From NCBI GenBank assembly GCA_002329395.1, contig DCTQ01000058.1, forward strand, positions 607 through 8,249: DNA of 7,643 bases, given 5' to 3'. This document shows, in pieces, positions 1-5,226 of this stretch. The stretch comes from Candidatus Avelusimicrobium alvi. Its GTDB lineage: Bacteria > Elusimicrobiota > Elusimicrobia > Elusimicrobiales > Elusimicrobiaceae. Both the position numbers and the translations under genes were made by a program. Under the pieces are notes generated by a model that was given only the letters and a program-made list of their open reading frames with translations, made no database searches and was not told the origin of the DNA. Position 1 is the first letter of the stretch. The number at the start of each line of letters is the position of its first letter.

Positions 1-724
1 CCGCCACTGCCAAAGACGCCGCAATTTTGGGGAAGAAGATAAACATTGTACTCACCAGCAGATGGAGGAAGCGTTAAGGTATGTGCGGGAGAATCCCGAG
101 ATAAGGGATGTCCTGATCACCGGTGGCGATGCGCTGCTTCTAAGCAATAAAACCCTGGATTGGTTGTTAGGTGAATTAGATACGATACCTCATGTGGAAA
201 TCAAGCGCCTGGGTACTAGGACACCAGTTACCCTGCCCCAGCGCATAACACCCGAATTATGCGCAATTTTTGAAAAGCATCCTCCCATTTATATTAATAC
301 CCAGTTTAATTCACCGCTGGAAGTAACACCGGAAGCCAAACAAGCATGCGATCGGCTGGTCAAAGCAGGAGTGGTGCTTGGCAATCAAGCAGTTCTGTTA
401 AAAGGAATCAATGATGATGTCCATGTAATGAAAAAGCTAAATCAGGAACTGCTGAAAATACGGGTAAGACCTTATTATATATTTCATGCCAAGCAGGTAA
501 AAGGAACCTCCCATTTCATTACTCCTATTGAGACGGGAATAGCTATCATGGAGAATCTAAGGGGATACACTTCCGGTCTGGCAGTGCCCACTTATATAAT
601 CAATGCTCCGGAAGGGCGAGGCAAAACCCCGATTCTGCCGCAGTATTTGTTGTCTCTTAATGAAGATGAGGCAACTATCCGTACCTGGGAAAAACGGGTA
701 TATAAATACAAGAACTACAGGTAA
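1..724 (+). CDS. eam: Glutamate 2,3-aminomutase (KamA-family radical SAM), 5'-truncated by window edge
   Basis: The reading frame is open from base 2 and ends at TAA 722-724. The first visible residues, RHCQRRRNFGE, begin just before the last Cys of the radical-SAM CxxxCxxC cluster (codon 8-10), so the iron-sulfur site and N-terminus lie outside the window and the Met at 62 is internal. Downstream come GGDALLLS (codons from about 122), TRTPVTLPQR, NTQFNSPLEVT and GKTP, all KamA-family hallmarks. Lys of GKTP (codon 623-625) matches the PLP-binding lysine. In lysine 2,3-aminomutase two Asp residues, 37 apart, bind the substrate amine. Here those positions are Lys (codon 491-493) and Asn (codon 602-604), exactly 37 apart, which is the established signature of glutamate 2,3-aminomutase. 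The enzyme uses SAM and PLP to convert L-glutamate to beta-glutamate, a compatible solute or secondary-metabolite precursor. A strong terminator follows 66 bases later. Family assignment is very sure; substrate is inferred from the two residues. Confidence 0.88.
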   Translation, partial: RHCQRRRNFGEEDKHCTHQQMEEALRYVRENPEIRDVLITGGDALLLSNKTLDWLLGELDTIPHVEIKRLGTRTPVTLPQRITPELCAIFEKHPPIYINTQFNSPLEVTPEAKQACDRLVKAGVVLGNQAVLLKGINDDVHVMKKLNQELLKIRVRPYYIFHAKQVKGTSHFITPIETGIAIMENLRGYTSGLAVPTYIINAPEGRGKTPILPQYLLSLNEDEATIRTWEKRVYKYKNYR

Positions 725-790
725 TTCAATCAAATATATTCAATATCGTGGTCTGTTCTTCAGGTGATAATTGCTATAGGCTGACGGACC

Positions 791-832
791 CCTCTCAAAC
801 AGGCATCCAGCTCTGTTTGGGAGGTTTTTTTT
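791..832 (+). terminator. Rho-independent terminator after the aminomutase gene
   Basis: Arms 791-802 (CCTCTCAAACAG) and 813-824 (CTGTTTGGGAGG) form a 12-bp stem with one G-U pair and a 10-base loop, followed directly by eight T (825-832). It closes the aminomutase transcript and insulates it from the metal-resistance promoter that starts 9 bases later. Confidence 0.93.
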
Positions 833-840
833 ATTTTCTA

Positions 841-869
841 TTGACTTCCTGGCAACCGGGAAATAGAAT
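841..869 (+). promoter_or_regulatory. Sigma70-type promoter of the metal-resistance operon
   Basis: TTGACT (841-846) and TAGAAT (864-869) are separated by exactly 17 bases, close to the TTGACA/TATAAT consensus. The start of transcription should fall near 875-878, at the edge of the inverted repeat described next. The promoter drives the repressor and, by overlap, the ATPase. Confidence 0.82.
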
Positions 870-875
870 AAAATC

Positions 876-899
876 ATACATGAACAATTATTCATATAT
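876..899. promoter_or_regulatory. ArsR/SmtB-type operator (imperfect inverted repeat)
   Basis: The 24-base element has half-sites ATACATGAA (876-884) and TTCATATAT (891-899) around a 6-base centre; only one base pair per arm outside the centre fails. The ATGAA-N6-TTCAT core is the usual 12-2-12 operator form of SmtB, CzrA and CadC repressors. It lies just downstream of the -10 hexamer, over the expected transcription start, so a bound repressor would block initiation. Autoregulation by the adjacent gene is inferred from position and family. Confidence 0.8.
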
Positions 900-927
900 T
901 CAAATGTGTGTAAGGGAGTAGGGCAGT

Positions 928-1299
928 ATGACCAGAATTAAACAGGATATTGAAAAATGTTCTTGTGAGGTAATTCATGAAGACATCGTAAATCAGGTTA
1001 AGAGCAAGATGCCTCCGGAAGAAACTCTTTACGACCTGGCCGAATTGTTCAAGGTTTTTGGCGATTCAACCCGCATCAAAATTCTGTGGGCATTGGATAA
1101 ACAGGAAATGTGTGTTTGTGATATTGCTTATTTATTAAACATGACCCAATCTGCTATTTCTCATCAACTGAGAGTATTAAAACAGGCTAAACTGGTTAAA
1201 AACCGCCGGGAAGGAAAAACCGTGTTTTATTCGCTGGCGGACGAACACGTAAAAACCATTTTCAACCAGGGGCTGGAACACGTCCGGGAGGGGTTATGA
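928..1299 (+). CDS. cadC: CadC-like ArsR/SmtB-family metal-sensing repressor
   Basis: This is a 123-residue winged-helix repressor of typical family length. Start ATG 928 is preceded by AAGGGAG (912-918) at a 9-base spacing. An N-terminal extension with Cys11 and Cys13 precedes the core. The motif MCVCDIA supplies Cys62 and Cys64, matching the Cys pair of the ELCVCDL box; the four Cys together resemble the alpha3N Cd/Pb/Bi site of CadC. The DNA-recognition helix is about 73-85 (TQSAISHQLRVLK), and the wing is REGKTVFYSL (94-103). Asp105, His107, His118 and Glu121 have the spacing of the alpha5 Zn site of SmtB, so both metal sites look intact. In the apo form such proteins sit on the operator; metal binding releases them. 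The gene overlaps the ATPase start (ATGA), indicating translational coupling. Most of the gene is AT-rich (33% GC at 1081-1200) unlike the ATPase, while its last 100 bases drift toward the GC-rich style. Cd/Pb/Zn specificity is inferred. Confidence 0.93.
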   Translation: MTRIKQDIEKCSCEVIHEDIVNQVKSKMPPEETLYDLAELFKVFGDSTRIKILWALDKQEMCVCDIAYLLNMTQSAISHQLRVLKQAKLVKNRREGKTVFYSLADEHVKTIFNQGLEHVREGL

Positions 1300-3230
1300 G
1301 CGCGCATACGCATCATGCACACCAAGAAACCGCGGCCTGCGATTCCTGCCGCGCCTGCGCCTGTGCGCACGGGGCAAAAGCCGGGCATTCGTCTTTCGGG
1401 GGCTGGAAAAAACTGGCGCTGGCGGCGGTTTTGTTTGCGGCCGGCCTTTTGGCGCCCGGCGGGCTGTGGGTAAAGCTTCCGCTGTATCTGGCGGCCTATG
1501 TGTTATGCGGCGGGGAGATTTTGCTTACTTCCCTTCGCAACCTGCGGGCCGGGGAAGTGTTTGACGAAAACTTTTTGATGACGGCAGCCACCCTGGGCGC
1601 ATTTTTAATCGGCGAATACCCGGAAGGCGTAGCCGTTATGCTGTTTTACCAGACGGGGGAAATGCTCCAGGAGTATGCGGCGGGCAAATCGCGCCGGAGC
1701 ATTGTGAAACTGATGGACCTGCGGCCGGACTTTGCGCGGGTACTGCGCGGCGGAAAGGAAGAAAAAGTAAACCCGCAGGAGGTAAAAGTGGGCGAAATCA
1801 CGCGGGTGCGCCCCGGCGAGCGGATTGCGCTGGACGGCGTAATAACGGGGGGAGAGGGGCGTATTGACGCTTCGGCCCTGACGGGCGAGTCCCGCCCGGT
1901 GCGCGCGGAAATCGGCAGAGAAGTGCTGGCCGGATGCATCAGCGTGGACGGGGTGTTGGAAATCCGCACGCAGAAAACATACGAAAATTCCGCCGTGGCC
2001 AAAATTTTGGAACTGGCGGAGAACGCGGCCGGCAAAAAATCTTCGGCTGAAAAATTTATCACCCGTTTTGCGCGCGTTTATACGCCGGCGGTCGTGTTTG
2101 CCGCGGCGGCGGTGGCCGTGCTTCCGCCCTTACTAATGGCGGACGCGTCCTTTAAAACGTGGTTTTACCGCGCGCTTATTTTCTTGGTGATTTCGTGCCC
2201 GTGCGCGCTGGTGCTTTCCGTGCCGCTGGGGTTTTTCGGCGGGATTGGCGGAGCGGCTAAAAACGGTATTTTGATTAAAGGCAGTTCGTATTTGGAGCTG
2301 TTGTCCCGCCTGCATACGCTGGCTTTTGACAAGACGGGCACCCTTACCCGGGGCGTGTTTGAAGTAACGGACGTATTCCCTGCGCCGGGCGTAAGCCGGG
2401 AAGAATTGCTGCGGCTGGCCGCGCTGGCAGAACGCCATTCCAATCATCCGATTGCCAAGGCCGTTTTAAAAGCCGCCGGAGCGGACAATGCCGCAAACGC
2501 GCGCGTATCGGTCCGCGAAGCGGCGGGCGAAGGCGTAGAGGCGGAGACGGAAAACACGCGGATTTTGGCCGGAAACGAGCGTTTGATGCGGCGTTTTAAC
2601 GTGCGCGGCGCGGAACCGGGCCGCGGAACCTGCGTATATATCGCCGAAAACGGCGTATTTAAGGGAAGAATAGAGCTGGGGGACAAACTGAAACCGGGCG
2701 CCAAAGCCGCAATAAAAGAACTGGGCGGCCTGGTAAAGCGGCTGGTTATTCTGAGCGGGGACAGCGTTTCCGCCGTAGAAAAAACCGCGCACGAGCTGGG
2801 CGTAACAAAAGCCTACGGCGGTTTATTGCCCGCCGGCAAAGTGGAAACGCTTGAAAAGTTAATGAGTGAAACCCCGCAAGGCTCCGCCACCGCTTTCGTG
2901 GGGGACGGCATTAACGACGCGCCGGTGCTGGCCCGGGCCGACCTGGGGATTGCCATGGGCGCGCTGGGGTCGGACGCGGCCATTGAAGCCGCCGACGTCG
3001 TGCTGATGACGGACGAGCCGAAAAAGATTGCCGCGGCGGTGCGTCTCTCCCAAAAGACCCTGCGCGTAATTAAGCAAAACATCGCGCTGGCGCTTGTAAT
3101 TAAGGCCGCCGTGCTGACGCTGGGCGTGCTGGGGCTTGCCAATATGTGGGGGGCGGTGTTTGCCGATGTGGGCGTGTCGCTCCTGGCGGTGGCCAATTCT
3201 TTAAGGCCTTTGTATTTTAAGGAAATATGA
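1296..3230 (+). CDS. cadA: P1B-2-type Zn2+/Cd2+/Pb2+-exporting ATPase
   Basis: This 644-residue inner-membrane pump exports divalent soft metals using ATP. Start ATG 1296 overlaps the repressor stop and has GGGAGG (1286-1291) 4 bases upstream. Residues 1-36 are a soluble tail rich in His and Cys (H4, H6, H7, H9, C15, C18, C21, C23, H25, H31), replacing the usual ferredoxin-like HMA domain. Two leading membrane helices span about 38-80 and a second pair about 92-126. The actuator carries TGES (196-199). The metal-site helix has SCPCALV (CPC 301-303). The phosphorylation site is DKTGT (Asp345), the nucleotide-domain HP motif is at 384-385, SGDS is 487-490 and GDGIND is 536-541. Lys603 and Asp624 in the last two helices are the conserved charged pair of the Zn/Cd/Pb subgroup, which separates it from Cu pumps (P1B-1). 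It is slightly shorter than ZntA because the HMA domain is missing. It is strongly GC-rich compared with the repressor. Control by the upstream repressor is inferred. Confidence 0.94.
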   Translation: MSAHTHHAHQETAACDSCRACACAHGAKAGHSSFGGWKKLALAAVLFAAGLLAPGGLWVKLPLYLAAYVLCGGEILLTSLRNLRAGEVFDENFLMTAATLGAFLIGEYPEGVAVMLFYQTGEMLQEYAAGKSRRSIVKLMDLRPDFARVLRGGKEEKVNPQEVKVGEITRVRPGERIALDGVITGGEGRIDASALTGESRPVRAEIGREVLAGCISVDGVLEIRTQKTYENSAVAKILELAENAAGKKSSAEKFITRFARVYTPAVVFAAAAVAVLPPLLMADASFKTWFYRALIFLVISCPCALVLSVPLGFFGGIGGAAKNGILIKGSSYLELLSRLHTLAFDKTGTLTRGVFEVTDVFPAPGVSREELLRLAALAERHSNHPIAKAVLKAAGADNAANARVSVREAAGEGVEAETENTRILAGNERLMRRFNVRGAEPGRGTCVYIAENGVFKGRIELGDKLKPGAKAAIKELGGLVKRLVILSGDSVSAVEKTAHELGVTKAYGGLLPAGKVETLEKLMSETPQGSATAFVGDGINDAPVLARADLGIAMGALGSDAAIEAADVVLMTDEPKKIAAAVRLSQKTLRVIKQNIALALVIKAAVLTLGVLGLANMWGAVFADVGVSLLAVANSLRPLYFKEI

Positions 3231-3236
3231 TATAAT
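3228..3236 (+). promoter_or_regulatory. Extended -10 promoter on the ATPase stop codon
   Basis: TGATATAAT is a perfect extended -10 element (TG-N-TATAAT), and its TGA is the ATPase stop codon. There is only a poor -35 (TTTGTA 3209-3214 with 16-base spacing), which extended -10 promoters tolerate. Transcription would start near 3243 and run into the structured RNA region. Confidence 0.55.
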
Positions 3237-3239
3237 GAG

Positions 3240-3270
3240 GTTACCGCGGCGGCAGTAAAGCGGCGGTAAC
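3240..3270 (+). repeat. Short inverted repeat after the ATPase gene
   Basis: GTTACCGC (3240-3247) and GCGGTAAC (3263-3270) form a perfect 8-bp stem around a 15-base loop. No T run follows directly (only scattered T in 3276-3289), so it is at best a weak terminator of the ATPase transcript or the first hairpin of the RNA starting near 3243. Confidence 0.45.
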
Positions 3271-3493
3271 TACAATTTATTCTGTTTTTGGAATCCTATT
3301 GCAGAATAGGAATGAGCCTTGTTGAGATACAAGGTGCAGATAGAGTCCAAAAGCAGCTGGTTTAGGCAGAAGATAAAGGGAAGTCATGAGCCCTTTGTCT
3401 TCTGCCGAGTGTTCCGTATATTTTTATATGGAACCACGGCTGTGTTTTCTTGCGTCACTCTATCTGCCGCAAAGATGATATAGCCGTTTTTTT
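3243..3493 (+). ncRNA. Candidate structured RNA or attenuator leader, family not recognised
   Basis: This fills the 327-base gap between the ATPase and the acyltransferase; I see no credible gene here. Complementary segments cover nearly all of 3285-3493: 3285-3291 with 3347-3353 (7 bp); 3294-3300 with 3305-3311 (7 bp, loop GCAG); 3316-3322 with 3329-3335; 3336-3346 with 3457-3467 (11 perfect bp); 3354-3362 with 3432-3442 (9 bp, 2-base bulge); 3365-3380 with 3391-3406 (16 bp, one G-U); 3411-3420 with 3425-3434 (loop TTTT); 3450-3454 with 3468-3472. The first and fourth cross, giving a pseudoknot. The segment ends in an intrinsic terminator. The 5' end is placed at the inferred start of the extended -10 promoter. 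It does not match tmRNA, 6S, SRP, RNase P or riboswitch consensus motifs that I know. It could be a free small RNA or a leader regulating the acyltransferase 64 bases further on. That it is structured is well supported; function is unknown. Confidence 0.65.
3436..3493 (+). terminator. Intrinsic terminator closing the structured RNA
   Basis: ACGGCTGTGTT (3436-3446) pairs with GATATAGCCGT (3477-3487), six Watson-Crick pairs at the base plus five more including G-U pairs. An inner TTGCG/CGCAA stem (3450-3454 with 3468-3472) sits on top. Seven T follow (3487-3493). The stem shares bases 3436-3442 with another possible helix, and its apical loop holds the 3' strand of the 11-bp pairing 3336-3346/3457-3467, so formation may be conditional. 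It lies 64 bases before the acyltransferase start. Confidence 0.78.
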
Positions 3494-3557
3494 ATTTCTT
3501 TCCGCACTTTCTTCTTCTTTCCTGTTCCAATAGAATTCTGCAGTTAAAGGAATCTCT

Positions 3558-4253
3558 ATGCTGGAAACTGAAAAAACATTGTTAAAACAAAAATATGGCC
3601 ACAATAAATGGCTGTTGGCCATACATATGCTGGGAAAGTATATCAAAGATATATATCATGCACCCCGATTCCGCAGAAAAATTATTTTGCGAGGGAAAAA
3701 CAACCGCTGCCCTTATGTGCCATGGAAATGTACGGTAAAAATCATCGGCGACAATAACACCGTAGAAATAGACCCTTCCGTTAAAAACTTTACAGGATAT
3801 ATTAAAATAGGGGATTTCTGTGAGCCCGCAAACAACTGTATAATTCGTATTGGCAAAAACTGTACATCCAATGAAACTAAAATAATTATAATGGAAGACA
3901 ACACCAGTCTTAGTATTGGAAATGATTGCATGTTTTCGTGCGGAATTACCTTTTGCCTAAGCGATTTGCATCCCCTTTATTGTAAGGCAAGCAACAAGCT
4001 CCTTAATAAGAGCAAAGATCTGATTGTAGGGGAGCATGTATGGATTGGTATGCACGCCACCATTCTAAAAAATTCCTATATCGCCAAAAATTCCATTGTG
4101 GGCGCATATGCGGTGGTGGCGGGAAAATTTACGGAAGAAAACTGCGTGCTGGCCGGTAACCCGGCGCGGGTGGTTAAGCGTCAGATTTGTTGGCACCGGG
4201 AGTGGCCCAACCGGTATCAGGCGGATTCCGCCGGGGGATATACGGAAAACTAA
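3558..4253 (+). CDS. Left-handed beta-helix (hexapeptide repeat) O-acyltransferase
   Basis: This is a 231-residue trimeric-type acyltransferase; start ATG 3558 has AAAGGAA (3546-3552) at a 5-base spacing. Residues 1-50 are a basic, partly helical N-terminus. From about 57 to 205 the sequence shows hexapeptide-type coils (VKIIGDNNTVEID, IKIGDF, IIRIGKN, LSIGND, LIVGEHVWIG, SIVGAYAVV). SDLHPLY (135-141) carries the His expected to activate the acceptor hydroxyl, and LAGNPARVVK (198-207) followed by an aromatic-basic end closes the helix, as in capsule, LPS and sialic-acid O-acetyltransferases. It would move an acetyl or other acyl group from acyl-CoA to a sugar; acceptor unknown. It stands alone: no glycosyltransferase neighbour is seen. 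Expression probably depends on read-through of the preceding terminator, though a weak TAGAAT (3531-3536) is present. GC content jumps from 27% (3841-3900) to 65% (4141-4200) within the gene. Its stop overlaps mltG by 4 bases. Confidence 0.88.
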   Translation: MLETEKTLLKQKYGHNKWLLAIHMLGKYIKDIYHAPRFRRKIILRGKNNRCPYVPWKCTVKIIGDNNTVEIDPSVKNFTGYIKIGDFCEPANNCIIRIGKNCTSNETKIIIMEDNTSLSIGNDCMFSCGITFCLSDLHPLYCKASNKLLNKSKDLIVGEHVWIGMHATILKNSYIAKNSIVGAYAVVAGKFTEENCVLAGNPARVVKRQICWHREWPNRYQADSAGGYTEN

Positions 4254-5215
4254 CGGCCCCGGATGCGTTTAATGTGGCGGCGGTGCTCGTCAAACGTTTT
4301 GGAAAATACGTGCCGGCCGCCGCTGTCGGCCACGAAGTAAAGCGCGTCAAAATCCGGCTCCGGGTTCAGTACGCCCAGCACCGATTCCCGGCTTGGGTTG
4401 CAAATCGGCCCCGGCGGCAGGCCCGCATTGCGGTAGGTGTTATAAGGGGAGCTTATTTTTAAATCTTTATAGGTCAGGCCCTTTTTCCAGTAGCGGTTTT
4501 CTTTCAGGTTAAAACCCAGCGCGTATTGCACCGTAGGGTCCGCCTCCAGGCGTTTGCCGATGCGGTAGCGGTTTAGGTATACCGCGGCAATTTTGGGCCG
4601 CTCGTCGTGCACAATGGCTTCGCGCTCCACGATGGAGGCCACCGTAAGCACCTGTTTTTCGGTCAGGTTCGTTTTGTACTTTTTAAACAGCGGCGCGATG
4701 TTTTTCTTGTACTGCGCAAGCATTTCGTCCACCACTTTTTGGGCAGGGGTATTTTCGGCAAATAAATAAGTGGAGGGGAACAGGTAGCCTTCCAGGTCGT
4801 TCTTGCGCACGATATCCAGGAACGCGCGCGCGTCCGTGATGCCTTTTTCGGCCAGCACTTCGGCAATTTCTTCGCTCCGCCAGCCTTCCAGAAACGTTAC
4901 TTTTTCGTAGTGGGTGCATTTGCCGCTTTTAATGCAGTTGATGACCTCAAAGGCGGAAGTGTTTTCCCGTAGGTCAAAGCGGCCCGCTTTTAAATCGCGC
5001 GCGGAAGAAGTCAAACGCAATAGGATTTTGAAAAACAGCTCACTGCGGATAATGCCTTTTTCCTTCAGCATTTGCGCCACGGACGATCCGCTCTGCCCCG
5101 GTTCAATCTTTACCACCACCAGCGGCCCTTTGCTGAAAAAATACGCCCGCACCGCCCACATTCCGGCGGCCGTCAAGCATACAAAAAGGCAAAGCAAAAG
5201 GATAAATTTTTTCAT
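4250..5215 (-). CDS. mltG: Endolytic murein transglycosylase MltG (YceG-like)
   Basis: This 321-residue membrane-anchored lytic transglycosylase cleaves nascent glycan strands at the outer face of the inner membrane and so helps end glycan polymerisation. Residues 5-23 form an N-terminal membrane anchor after MKK. A LysM-like subdomain spans about 33-85 (VVVKIEPGQSGSSVAQML). The YceG domain carries LEGYLFPSTY (141-150), VASIVEREA with Glu197 aligned to the catalytic glutamate, DPTVQYALG (226-234), SPYNTY (256-261), GLPPGPICNP (265-274) and YFVADSGGRHVFSKT (293-307). Length and motif order are complete. The start lies 11 bases after the tyrS stop, with no strong ribosome site, so coupled translation from a tyrS-mltG transcript is likely. 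The stop overlaps the convergent acyltransferase by 4 bases, and no terminator is visible between them. Confidence 0.95.
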   Translation of the reverse strand: MKKFILLLCLFVCLTAAGMWAVRAYFFSKGPLVVVKIEPGQSGSSVAQMLKEKGIIRSELFFKILLRLTSSARDLKAGRFDLRENTSAFEVINCIKSGKCTHYEKVTFLEGWRSEEIAEVLAEKGITDARAFLDIVRKNDLEGYLFPSTYLFAENTPAQKVVDEMLAQYKKNIAPLFKKYKTNLTEKQVLTVASIVEREAIVHDERPKIAAVYLNRYRIGKRLEADPTVQYALGFNLKENRYWKKGLTYKDLKISSPYNTYRNAGLPPGPICNPSRESVLGVLNPEPDFDALYFVADSGGRHVFSKTFDEHRRHIKRIRGR

Positions 5216-5226
5216 TTAACGGCGCG

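Noticed and set aside
62..64. ATG at 62 as the real start of the aminomutase
   Set aside because: The frame is open and highly family-like before it (RHCQRRRNFGE), so the gene is cut by the window edge.
1646..3196. Several minus-strand open frames inside the ATPase gene
   Set aside because: They are shadows caused by the high GC content; they are low in complexity and match no family.
3238..3252. ACCGCGG after GAGGTT resembles part of a T-box motif
   Set aside because: Only the ACCGCGG core matches, no specifier stem exists upstream (that sequence is the ATPase gene), and the downstream gene is not amino-acid related.
3235..3258. Seven-codon leader peptide starting at ATG 3235
   Set aside because: It would begin before the inferred transcription start and has no codon bias toward a regulatory amino acid.
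3243..3493. Known RNA families (tmRNA, 6S, SRP, RNase P, common riboswitches)
   Set aside because: None of their conserved core motifs that I know could be found on the plus strand; a covariance search is needed to exclude them formally.
3455..3646. Minus-strand 63-residue open frame across the structured RNA and acyltransferase start
   Set aside because: No ribosome site or family resemblance; it overlaps strongly supported features on the other strand.
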